Shown here: positions 39,610 to 51,640 of the stretch, in pieces
How the letters are laid out: every line of letters begins with the position of its first letter
Numbering within the stretch: position 1 is the first letter of the stretch
Source: Gymnogyps californianus
Lineage: Eukaryota; Chordata; Aves; Accipitriformes; Cathartidae
Length of the DNA stretch: 64,000 nucleotides
Reading direction: 5' to 3'
Assembly: GCF_018139145.2 (NCBI RefSeq)
Contig: NC_059478.1
Span: 11,267,001 to 11,331,000, forward strand
Notes under the pieces: generated by a model
Databases searched by the model: none
Told to the model about the DNA's origin: nothing
The model's input: only the letters and a program-made list of their open reading frames with translations
Position numbers and translations under genes: made by a program

Positions 39610-39745
39610 AAGTAATTATTATTGTCACTCCCATTTTACAGGCAGGAGATGGAAAAACTAAGTAAAAATTCAAGATTAAAGTTACAATATCTCTGATAGA
39701 GCTGAGAGCTGACCACAAGATTTCTGAGCTTTGCACCAACCCGAG
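39610..39745 (+). mobile_element. Ancient MIR-like SINE relic
   Basis: TAATTATTATTGTCACTCCC, CATTTTACAGGCAGGAGATG, GAAAAACTAAG and a later GAGCTGAGAGCTGACC match in order the MIR core and 3' blocks (TTATTATCCCCATTTTACAGATGAGGAAACTGAG ... GCAGAGC-GGGATT). The 5' half is not recognisable. The copy is old and diverged and the boundaries are approximate. Confidence 0.5.
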
Positions 39746-41764
39746 GGATGGTCTGAAGAGGCAGAGTGGTGGTGGCTACACACTAGGAGGAAGAGGCATA
39801 CAGAGCTATAAAGTGAGCAGTGTCCACCATCCCCATGTGTTAACTGCATCAAAAGTAACAAGGGACTTCCCAAATCTACAGCCAGCCTGAAACATTACTC
39901 CCCAGAAGTAAGTATTTCTTATTTGCTATAATGAAGCAGTAAGTTGCTGTAATTGGATTTTGAGCTTATTTACTAAGACTTTGAAAAGTTGCTATTCACT
40001 CTTGCACGAGCATTTAGACTGTTTCCAGCACAAATCTGGGAAAGACAGTATCAAGGTTTAAATTTTCCATCTGACTCAGACCAGGCGTTTGAGCAAAAGT
40101 GTCTCCATGTCGGCCTGGGAAGATACAGTAGCTATCAGGCTGCTACAGACTGAGCTGATCGGTTCAGTTTTCCCTGTTGAAGCTCTTTCCCTTTCTGTGG
40201 AAAACTTAACTCTTCTCTGGCACTAGGGCTAGAGCTGAGGTTGTGTCTCTGAGGTGAAAATCCTAAATCTCTCGTTACTATCTTCCCAGCCAAAAAATGT
40301 TTTACCAGTCCATGTAAGCTGGAAGAGCATCCAGAGGAAAAGATGCTCAGGCGCAGAGTACCCTGCTGCAGTGATTTGGGCACACTGTTGAAAGGGCAGG
40401 CATGGGTTCAGGGTCCCTCCCATCCCTCAGGAGAACAGTGTAATTACCAAGTTAGCAGTGTGTAAGTGGCCAACATAACCTCCTTTGATTTATAGCAAGC
40501 AATTATTTTCCCTTCTTATTACAACCACTTGGAAGCGAACTACACTATTGCAGCAGGAGGGCAGGCAGGAGTTATGCTCCTGTGCAGAGAGAAAGAGTAA
40601 AAAAAAGTTGGACTCAAAGCAATCCTACTGTTGTTTTCCAGTCCAGATTTCAGACTGGAAAACAGGCCGAAAAGTGAGTGTGCAGCCAGACACAAAGTTG
40701 CATGGCCCATGATTTTTGGAAGAGCCGCAACTGATTTTGCAGGTTTTCCCTCAGTGTGTGGTACAGGCGGCGAGACCTCTGCAGGGACTCGCTCCAGGTC
40801 CTCCCCTGTGCCTCTAGCAGGTGTCAAGAGGAAGCCTGGAATATCTGAGCCACGGGGATCATTTAATTCCTTGATTCTGCATTGTCATTTAATCTCCATT
40901 GTTCTGTCTTTTCCCTGCGAATATGGCTTCTGAGAGTACGTTTGCTGCCTTCTCCATCAAGCTCACTTGTGCCTTGCTCTAGGGACAAGTGACATAAAGC
41001 CCTTGCTCAACAAGCGAGGCCCCTTGTGCTGCCATTACAGAGCTCTGACTGAATGCAAAACCCAAGCTGGTATTGCTCATACTTAATCAATTGTGTCACT
41101 GCTGATGGTATTGGTAATTCCTGAGTTGTGTCTGCTAGGCAGGCTGGGAAAATAATAAGGAATGGCCAGGAAGAAAAATCACTTTGCAACAACCAGACGT
41201 GCAGAGCCTGAGATGGCAAAAATTTCCAGCGTCTCCTCCTTGGCCTGAGACGCAATGCAGGGTAAGCTCATCTTTTTACTGTTGCGCTACTTTCTCTAAT
41301 TTTTAAACGTCAGAGTTTTCACTTCTGTGCCATGGTTGAAACTGTTTATTGAACTCTCTCTTCTGTTGGCAAAATTTCCGTGCTTTGCATGGTAGAGCTA
41401 TTGCTTCTCAGAGCAATACTTCTGTTACTGCAGATTTTAATTACCGCTCCTCGAGAACAAGATAAATGGAGCTTGAAGTCCATAGCATTAACGCTATCCA
41501 TAGACAACCTAACTGTGCCTGTTATTGTGCTTAGATGATGTCAGCAGCATACTATTTACTTAACCTATAAATGTCACTGATGTGATTTGTGCTGCTGAAG
41601 AAGATTTGGGGAGAAATTCTAACACGCAGCAAAAGAAAGAAACCTTTAAGGAACAGATGGACAGGCAGGATTTTCACACTCACTGTTCATATGTAAGAGC
41701 ACGGAGAGCCCATATTTGAGGCAGCAGATTTTTGCTGGGGGTGAGCATATCTTGCACATCACTT

Positions 41765-42080
41765 GGCGTGTGCGCAGCAACACGCCTTCTCTCTGCACTT
41801 CGCACTCGCCAGCGAAGCCCTGTGGGAGCCCAGTGGGCGTGAAGGGGTGCCGGGTGGGTGCCAGCTCTGCGCCTGTCAAAATAGTTATCCTACCAGCGCA
41901 GGTTAGGATGAGCGTGGCTGGGCCAGGAGAAGAGTAAACACCCAGATACGCCGAACTGCTCCTTTGAACAGAGCTCGCCTCCTGGCAAGCGCACGCTGCA
42001 GGCAGCAGGGCTCTGCTGCAGAGCTGCTGGCTCACGCCGTGCTCCGTCAGGGATATAGGGTGCTGGTGAGGGAGAGCGTG
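41765..42080. promoter_or_regulatory. Small CpG-island-like segment with no attached gene
   Basis: Counting by hand over 41761-42060 gives 19 CpG, 89 C and 98 G, so G+C is 62% and observed/expected CpG is about 0.65. This just meets the classical island criteria (>200 bp, >50% G+C, ratio >0.6), whereas flanking DNA is AT-rich and CpG-poor. Open frames cross it on both strands (minus 41646-42035, minus 41890-42189, plus 41964-42203) but none resembles a known protein. It could be a promoter of an unannotated transcript, a distal regulatory island, or the remnant of a GC-rich repeat. Confidence 0.45.
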
Positions 42081-42464
42081 AGGCTGCCTCTACCAGCCTT
42101 TGAATCCCAAGTAGAAATTTTGCTATTTGGGTGGAAAAAGTCTCATAAACTCTTCTCCACCTGTCTGCTCTCAGCCTTAAAGTTGCCAACAGCCTGTGGT
42201 TAGCTGGATGGACTCACGGACCCCCTGCATGCATTTGTACGCATGCTTGCAGTATCAGAGCTGAAGAGGTTTCCTCCATGGACCAGAAGCCCCAGGCGAG
42301 GCTTTCCAAAAGCCAGCTCGACCTCTAGGGCTGGATCTGCAACCCTGCCTGCCAGCTTCTCCTCTGAGCTCCCCGGTGGGTTGCTTCTGGGTCCTCCTTC
42401 CAGCCGGGGGAGGCCTTCTCTGGAGACACAGTTGTTCAGAGAAAGGGGAGGACAGAGGAAAAGG

Positions 42465-42520
42465 GTTTGGTTTTTTTGTTTGTTTGTTTGTTTCTGGGTT
42501 TTTTTGTGTTGTTTTTTTTT
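42465..42520. repeat. T-rich simple repeat with (TTTG)n core
   Basis: A low-complexity T/G stretch with several consecutive TTTG units between T runs. No SINE or LINE body is recognisable next to it. Confidence 0.8.
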
Positions 42521-42718
42521 AATCTCACAGGAGCTCATGAGACAATGTAGGTCAGTGACAGGGCAAGGCTGGGGACATTTTAGGTATAGCTGCTGTTTGT
42601 GCATCGGGGTGTAACACAGCGTGCTCCACAGCTGCTTTTATTTTTGGAGGAGTGGAATGGGGGGAAAGTTACACCTCTGAATTTAATTCCTGATTTATGT
42701 GTGTCAAGTTGGGTGTAT

Positions 42719-42757
42719 GCTTTTTTCCTCTCTTTTTTTTTTTCTTTTTCTTTTTTT
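42719..42757. repeat. T-rich low-complexity tract
   Basis: A nearly pure T tract with scattered C residues, ending before GGGATAAATTTATAC. It could act as a polypyrimidine tract but no exon follows. Confidence 0.8.
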
Positions 42758-45270
42758 GGGATAAATTTATACTTCTTTCTGGTCTCCATCCTGTTTGATG
42801 AATTCATGGTGCCATCTACTGATTAGAGATGGAATTAGCGCTGAGTTCTAGTCGGGGATAGCATTCTGCACTATTTCAAAATAAAATTTAATTATGTGAT
42901 TAAACAACAGCTTTAAACATGGAAAGCACCAAATACCTGGGATTTTTTTTTTTCCACTGGAAGAGCTCAGCACCTCTAAATCACCCTGACTACTTTGGGA
43001 TATGTGCCTGCCTCTGCAGGAGGCTGAATAAGAGCGGTGCTTTTGAAATCTTGCCCCAAATGTACAGCAGAGCCCCAAGGATTTCTGCTTCCCCCTGTGC
43101 TCAGAGCATTTGTATGCCTCTGCTGCTGCTCTCCCCTCAAAATGAGAAATAGTTTTCAAAAACATTTTCAGCTTTTTGGAAAACTGGAAGATTATGGTTT
43201 TTTTTCCTTTTTAAAAAAATAGCAGTAGTCAAAAACAACAGATCAAAATGTTATGTTTTGAGTTTGTGAAGCAGACAAAGTCTTTCCCCTTTTGTCTGGA
43301 ATCAGCAATGCTACACAATTGATCGCATGGCCAAATCTGCAATTTAAAAAACCCAAACAAACCACCAGTGAGAGGGTAAAAATTGATCTCAGCTGTCTTT
43401 ACGGACGATATTTCTGAATTTCAAATTTCAAAAAGCCCCAAATGTTTTGATTAGAAAATAAATAAATAAGTCGGTAAATAATTTGCTCGTTCTACTGATG
43501 GTATGTGAACAGGGTTGAGCTTTGCTCCTGCAGATCTCTCCTCCAGCTTTAACTACTGTCTCATGCTATTATTGTCTCTTCCGTGCTGACTGCTCCTTCT
43601 CTCCCAAACTATCTATTTCTCCTGAAGCATCCTGCTCTTCAGGAGTCTGTTTCCCTTCCCCAGGCAGATGCACCGCATCACCAACCTAAGAACCTGGCAG
43701 TCGACCTGGAAAACAGGGTATGGGGCTAGAGTTAGAGATCCAGGACATCTTCATCCCCAGGTGGCTCTTGCCTTTTGAAGGACTCTGTATGAGGTGTGAG
43801 CAACAGAAAATGTGTGGGAAAAATACAAGCAAGTAGAAACATCTTTAAAAAATATATGAGTACTTCACTGAATGCAAAACAGCCAAGAAGCTTAATTGAG
43901 ATACATTGGCTTTGCTTCTGAAATATCTAGTTCTTTTTCCTTTAGAAGAAAATGCAAAATTTATCCTAAATGGCAAACAATTTCCACGTACACCTTTAAA
44001 GCACAGCCCCTTTTCTGTCCTTTTTCTGTAAGCACAGTGATTGCCCATAATAGCTTGCAGATGTTCCTAAGGTTACTAGATAAAATAGATAAGAGATAAT
44101 AGTGTTCCATGTAGTGGTGCTTTAGGGAATACTGTGAATATTGAGGTAATTGGGGAAGTCTGTAAGGAGGGGGTCACCGAAGAGGAGTCAAGGTAAGATT
44201 AGAAGAGCTGAGCTGCAGATCTCGGGAATACTTGATAAAGGTCAGAACTAGAGGCCACTGGATCACTTTCTCTTGAAATACTGAGTCAAATAAAGAAAGA
44301 AGAGGGCAGAACTGGAGCAGTACCTATTATTTCCGACATCTAATTATTGTATGGATATTGTTATTTTAATAAGATTAGCCAGCAGTAATGGCAAAGCAGT
44401 AGACCCTTCCCTTTGTATGTCTGAGAGATTAGTCTGCCTACCAGCAGTGCAGTGGCATGCTTAGAGACGGGCATGATAGATTGGTTAAGAAATAACTTTG
44501 ATGGTTTCCTGCTCTCCTTGTACAATTAGGTTCAGCTTTGCACAAGCTGCTAATGGCAGGTGGTGGGGAGCCAGCTACAAGTTAAGAACTGGCTCAAATT
44601 ACGCTATAAATGGACAGCCGGTATTTATATGAAGAAGGTTTGGAATTTGGAGGGTCATTATTTTTAATCCAGGTCAGACCTGTTAAATTAAAGTCTTTCA
44701 GTAAAAACAATGCAAGTGGGATTTTTTTGGTTTATAATGTGCCTTTGTAATCCCACCCCAGGGATAAACACAAGGAATATTCTTGCTTTCTACCAAATGT
44801 AAGAGGGACGGGTTAGAAATACCTATTGCTTCTCAATTTAAACAAGGCTAATGCCCTGGTTCAGCCTGGCCCTCTTTGCAGTCTAAGCTAATTTTAGCAG
44901 ACATTTTGTTCAAGTCGTAAGCAATTTGGTCTAGCTGTGTCGACGTAAGCAGGCTGTAAACAATTGTTGCATGATACTTCAGGAAAGTCAGATTCACATG
45001 TGCAATAGTGGGCAATGCTCTGAATGTATTCATCGGCGCCCAAACGTGCAGCAGACTTGCAAACCAGCTCGAGGCAGGGATCGCTGGTCCTCAGTTTGCA
45101 TAGGGCTTGGCACAACAGGACCACAAACTCTGTTGTTTTATAGCAATGATTTGGTTTTGATAACTCCTGGGCACCACAGTCATGGGCCAGAACTGCAGCG
45201 AGGGCAGGAATCAGGGCTGAGGTTGGAGGGGAGGAAGGTTCCTGTCTCCAGGAGTTTGTAGCACGACATG

Positions 45271-45320
45271 ACAGCAGATGAATAGGGATATGAGAACAGC
45301 AGATGAATAGGGATATGAGA
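45271..45320 (+). repeat. Perfect tandem duplication, 2 x 25 bp
   Basis: A 25-bp unit starting ACAGCAGATGAATAGGG and ending TATGAGA occurs at 45271-45295 and again at 45296-45320 with no mismatch. The absence of differences indicates a recent duplication or an actively varying locus. Confidence 0.95.
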
Positions 45321-46925
45321 AAACAAAGAAATTATTGAGAAGTTATTGGGTAATATGATAGTCAGTAGTCTTGTAACACAATTTGTTTTATGGTTGTCAT
45401 GCTCTTTTGGTAGGATTTGTGGCAAAATAACGCTTCTTATGAGGAGTGTGGAGGAGGAAAATGAAGTGATGCGGTGCCTGTCTATGAGGAATTCCTGTTA
45501 GAGAAGGAGAAATCATGAAGATGCTGATTTGAAAAAGTAATTAGAGGATAATGGAAGCTGGATCCACAAAGTAAGTAGAAATTAAGGAGGTTATGGTGGG
45601 AATAAATTAGGATACACATCAGAAGTAAAGAAAAGCAGGTTACATTTGGTGTGAGAGGAAACGTTGGCCTGATGAAAGTAAGAGGCCAGGAAAGTTTTGG
45701 GGTCTTATGTTTTTGGTTTTTTTTTTATTCTTCACAATGACAGTAGTGGCTACGAGAAAGAGACTAAGCAACAAACCAATTACTCTAGCATCTGCACTCC
45801 CTTGGTGTGGTAGATATGTTTGATTTGAGCAAGGATCCTGTGAAAGGGAGATGAATTCAGTATCTAGAATTACGGAGAGGTGACTTCAAGCTCTTCAGTC
45901 ACATCAGCAGTGTGGTCTTTGGAAAATCGACTTTCTCTGCCTTATTTGTATTAGAACAAATCCACAAAAACATAAGGGCACCCCAATGGTTGGTGAAAGC
46001 CACTGCAGGGCAGAGGAGCTGGATGTTGCACCTCTAGCAATTTCCTTAGGGCATTAGCCTGAGGTTTTAAGTCAAGAACTGGACCTCTTACAAACCCATG
46101 TTGTTGGAGTGTGCTTCCTTTCGTTTATAGGTCTCTGTTAAGATTGCTCTTTCAGTTCCCAGCTCTTTCGTAGACATGCTGAAGTCTGAACTCCAGTAGT
46201 AGCCTATAAGGTCAGCAAAAGCTTGTGCATGTACTACTAATGTTTTTCCTATGCAAACATTTGTAACTGCTGCAGTGCCAGTTTATTGGTTGACTTCTGA
46301 ACTTGGTTGCTGTTAGTACTCTGCAAGACTCCAGCCTCACAAGAGCAGCTGAGCGGAAGCAAGGCCGTGAAACACAAACTCAGACACGCTCGTTATGTTA
46401 TATGCACCTTCAAACTGATCTTCACCTCTCATGGAACTGAAGTTTACAAGGCAAAAGAATAGTTAAAAGAGTTGGAACAAGTCGCAGGGGGGTGAGAAAA
46501 CAAAGAGGCTCATTAAACTTTATGCCTGCATCTCAACTATAAACAGCATAGTGTAGTTTTTGTTAATGCTTTGAATTTTAATTACATGCTGCCTTAACTA
46601 GTACACATCTAATCTTGTCTTTTTCCACCTGGTATTAGAGAACAAATCTCAAGTTTAATTTAAAAGCTGCACAAGGTTTTGAGGAATGCTGGAGTCCATG
46701 TCTGTATGTAGGATACAGGTTTGCTTACCATTTCAAGGAGAGGAAAGATATTTTCATTCTGAAGCACATCAGGGACTTGATTTTACTATCCACAAAGCAA
46801 TTAATAACGTATTAGGATATATGACTGCATTTAGTGTTTGCTGACAAGTCCACATGCTCCTGTGTAGAACATATTTTCTTCTGAATATGACATCTTTCTT
46901 AACCACCAAAGAGTATAAATATTGG

Positions 46926-46976
46926 TCTTAGTGCTTGAACATCACAAACATCTTAGTGCTTGTCACATCTCAAACA
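46926..46976 (+). repeat. Imperfect tandem duplication, about 2 x 25 bp
   Basis: Two adjacent copies both begin TCTTAGTGCTTG and end CAAACA (46926-46950 and 46951-46976), with a few substitutions and one length difference in the middle. It is unrelated in sequence to the duplication at 45271. Confidence 0.75.
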
Positions 46977-49900
46977 AGTGAATCACATTTTTGAAGCACC
47001 ATGCTATACTGTGGAATTACTGAGTTTCTGTACAGATCAAAGCTGTGACAAATTTTCATGTTGCATTGAATATGACCATATCCATTTGTCCTGTTCAAGC
47101 AGACAGTATTCCGGAGGGTATCGCAATGTGCTTCAGAATAGGTTCTCTTTCTTATTCTCATTGAAAATAATACAGCATCACAATTTAAAGCTTGAGCCGA
47201 ATGAAAAACTTTCCATGGGAAGTTTTCTCAGAAAATGCCAATTTTACTGAGACACGCTCCTGCTTTGAAATTCTCTTTAATTCTCTGGTGTACTCTGCAG
47301 CCCGTTTCATTGACAGCGGGCTATTTTGGGAGTCAAAGTGACTGCACGCGGGCCTAGCACAAACTGTGACCACGCACATCATCTTTATTCTTGTGCCTTG
47401 TTAGTCTAGCAACTCCCTCCATCACAAGGTGTTTTTCTTACTGAATCTGGTTTCAGATAGGAGCAGTAGTGTCAGCAGAGCAGCAGAAGCGCTGGGACAC
47501 TATGGAACAAGGCAGTGCAGTAAGTGCCAGAGATATATGCCAATGCAGAGGTCAGAGATTTTCACAAAACTGAGTTGATTGCTGCTCTGTTGGTATCATC
47601 TGACTTACAGTGATTCCCAGCAGCTGACAATCAAGGCTAAGATGTTTTTCTCCCAACAGTTCTACATAACCAAAAGTTTGGAAGGAATATTTCCAGGAAA
47701 CCTGTAATTGCTTTGGAGAGCATTCTCCTCGGTCAGGGCTAAAAACCTTTATGGTGAATATTGACTGTTTTTAGCAGTGATTAAGTGGAAACCGATGAAT
47801 TGTTCAGGCTTGAATTTGACACAAACAGGTAGGAAAGTAGTTTTCGTTTATTTTTGCCAGGGTAGATAATTAATTATGGTCAAAACCAGAAACTGAATGA
47901 ATAATGAGAAATACTTTAAATTTTTTAATATAAAGGATACATATGGGACATATTTGTGCTCATACACATATGTATCTGTAAGTAAAAATTGTGTAAGTTA
48001 GTAGGAATAGGAGTACTTACGGAAATGTGTGAAGATTCTGCACACTCTTTATTTTGGAGTAATCATTGTCTCAATGTCACTTTTGTGGGTGACTCCAAAG
48101 GGTATTTAAGAAATTATATGGAAGAAAAATGGTTTAAAAAAAAGAGAAAAGCACTGAATGTTCATTTACTTACTCCAGAGCTGAATGGAAAAGCCATTAG
48201 GGAAAATACGCTGAACAGGTTTGGCAGCCTGTGCCACAAGAAACATTTCCCATAGCACATGCAGACAGAGCAGTTAAGTGTTAATAGGAAACAATGCTGT
48301 TTTTTTTCCTTGAAACTTATAGTAGTAGATACGTTGTTAAGAAGTGTTAATCTGACATAAGACACAATTATTTCATTTATTAAACATTCTTCACTACTGC
48401 TAACAGCTGGGAAACCACAAGAGGTAAAATACATCCTCCTGATGCATGGGGAGCCAGGTTTATAAAGCAGGTTACAAAGTAGCTCCTGAGGTTACGAGAG
48501 AGTCGTGGTGTATGTTCCTGGGATGGTAGAATAGCAGTGCTGGTGCGAGGCGGGGGGCAGCCGCCGGGCACAGAGAAGAGATGTGGATCAGAACTCACGG
48601 CAGGAGCAATTTGCAGCGCCCACGCTGCCCTGGCAGCCTGTCCTTGCTGGTGGGTCTCACTTCTGCTCTCTGAGCTGCCACCGCACTTCACCTTTACTTA
48701 ATTTTAAGCGCAGGTATGAATTATCCCACTGCCAGCAATGGGATTGCTCATGTATTCGCACTATTTCCCACAAGTGAGTCTGAATGGAAAGAGGACTGCT
48801 ACAAAATGCTAGATTTATTTTCCAAAGTGACATACGTATGGTTAAATTACATTTATGTTATATATCTGTTTTTATCTAGCAGTCTGTTTTCTACAATAAA
48901 TCAGTGCCACAGGATTGTAAAATAAATATTTAAATGAAATATGTAGAGGAGGTTGTACAAATTAGGTTATATTGACATTGCTGATCTGTTTCATATTGAT
49001 GTTTATGCTAGTTGGTTTGTTACAAGTGAATTGAATTATAAATACCGTGTTTCTTAAAGTAAAGTCTATTTAATAGCAAGTACTGAGGTCATTTTTCTGG
49101 CATGATATTTGACAGAAAGCTTGTTTTTAACCGAACTAGCAGTTTTGGAGTACAACTGTACTCAAAATTTCTGTATTTCCAAAAGTGATATGGAAATCTG
49201 GTAGCATATTGGAGCCTGATGTACCTGTAAATAAATCAGATATCTGGGGCAAAGGGGAATTTCAGGAATTACCGTGGGTCAGGTAATTCAGTTGTGGCAT
49301 ATCTTTCATAAAAGCAAGGAGGAATCTCAGTAAGTTAATAAGCTTGCAAGTCATCAGATTTTCCGCATGCAGTCATGTCCTGTAAGTGCAATAGAGTGTA
49401 TTAATAGTACTCCAATGTAACATTTTCCAAGTGTTTTGTAGTAATACTGGTTGGGTCATGTACTTATAACAAGTGTTAACATTCCTCGGGGAAAACTCAG
49501 GGTTTGAAGTGCCTTATACTACCATAAAATGCGGAATAATCAAATCTGTGAAGGACAGGCCACTGTGAACCTGGCAGGAATATATGACACTTGTGTATTG
49601 TGTAACAGGCATTTCCTCTATTTCTGCGATGAACTGGAGGAAATTATTTTGAAGTATATGCATTGTATACATGAAGCAGAACATAACTTTACATAACATT
49701 CAAGTTTCCTACTTAATCAACACATGGCCATGGTGGGTTCCTGGAATGGAAAAGAACTGGAATTGCTGCTGTCAAAAAAAATCTTTGCCCTGTATCCTTT
49801 CCTCCCCTTATGTTTCTTTTCGGTAGCACCTGGCTCCCCATTCAGTTGTTGGACAGTCAAGGTAATGTTCTTTGTCCCAGGGTAAGGAGAAGGTGATGAT

Positions 49901-51626
49901 GAGATGCCACACAGGTACCATTCCCATGGGTTAGTCTTTTGGTGAGGACATCCTAGAGTAGGAACCTGACAGGTGGCTGGGACTGAAGAAGAATTGTGTC
50001 CAGATAACATTTGATTAGTCTGCACACTGTTATTTGAGAAAAAACAAATCCATAGCTGAAAGATGCAGCACTCTTTCATACAGTTTTAGTTAAGAGAAAT
50101 TCCAGCTGAAGGTAGTGTCTTCCCGTTAAGTGGACCATAGGGGCAAGGTTCATTCTTTCTTTTTTAAGAACTGTTACTGTTCACAATAGCTATGTCTTTA
50201 ACTGATGACAATATAACCTACCTGTCAATATAGCTAATAGCCAATGCCACTGCAAATGTTGGAAGGTATTGCTTAGTAGCCTAAAAACATGTTTATATTT
50301 CATCCCCAGACTCAGTCTGAAGTCTCACCCTGCCTAGATATGTACCCAAAGTTCGACACAGCCCCTTGCTGCAGGGATGCTCAAATCCTTACACAGACGT
50401 CTTTCCTGCTTTGTCTGCAGTTAAGGATGCTTCTGGGCAAGGCTGCTTGTGAAAGTACGTATCTGCAGGTTCTCCTCTCCTGTGATTGTATGTCGTGGCA
50501 GCCTGTTGTCACCTGTCCTGTTGTAGTTCCTGAGCTCTGCAACAGCAGGTCATCTCCTCCCATCTGATAGGGAGACATTGCCCACAGTCCTTGAGCGACA
50601 AAACCTTTGAAGTCAGGGACTGAAATACTTTGTTCTGTAAAGAGCTTCACACATACACATATCCTACATATGAACATTTACAAGAACAACTTAAGTTTTA
50701 GAGATTATGAGCTTCCAAGTATATTTTAATATGGAAAAATTAATTGATGCAACTGTATAAAGGAATGAAATCTGATTTCAGTTAATATCATAATCCATGT
50801 AATAGAATTCCCAAATCTCAGCTTCCAAACTCTTCAGAAATTAATGGGAGAGTCAGTAGAAAGCCTCTACATAAAGCATAGTATTAATTCTTCGTATCTG
50901 TTTCATTTTACTTTATTTAGACTGGAAAGATTTTGTCTTACCTGCATGAGTTCAGAGATCTTCCCTGATCACCCATGAATGGGAATCACATCACTACGTC
51001 CTCATATATTGTAACTCAAAGGAGAACATTGAGGGAAAACAGCCAGAGAAATTCAGCCCAATCCATGTCATGAGTTGTATAAAACAGTTCTTGTACTTCC
51101 CACTGGTATGATCTTTTCCACTACTTGTTTGAGGCACTTTAATCAGTGGATTTAGAATTTATTGTATAATACAGCTTTTCTTTTTCAGAGAGCAAAAGCT
51201 TTGTTAACCCCCTCTTGTAAGTCAGTATAGAATTTGGCCAATCTAGGAAACTCCTTGAGTTTGTTGTTTTGGTCGTAATATGGACTGTGGGTATTTTGCA
51301 GTTGATTTTGATGGGGTCAGATATAGACCTTGAATCAGCTCCATTTGTTTTATTGATTACTGATTTATTGATAATTAGAAGGTACTAATTGAAATACTGA
51401 AAGTGCTAGTCACTCTTGCTATGTACAGTTATTGCTGGGCAGGGACCATAACAGTTACTCCTTACAGAGTTTGGCTTCCAATGACGTGAAGAAAATCCCT
51501 CTGTCTGAAGTGGTGTCATGGTCAGGTAACCACCGTTTCCAAGGGAAGAGCGTGGCTGGAGAGATGGAAACATTCACAGGAGCTCTTCAGGTGTTTGCAA
51601 AGACCCTGATTTCAGAGGTATTTATG

Positions 51627-51640
51627 AAAAAAAAAAAAAA
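51627..51640. repeat. Homopolymer of 14 A
   Basis: Fourteen A residues after TTTATG and before GATTTACAC. A simple repeat. Confidence 0.85.
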
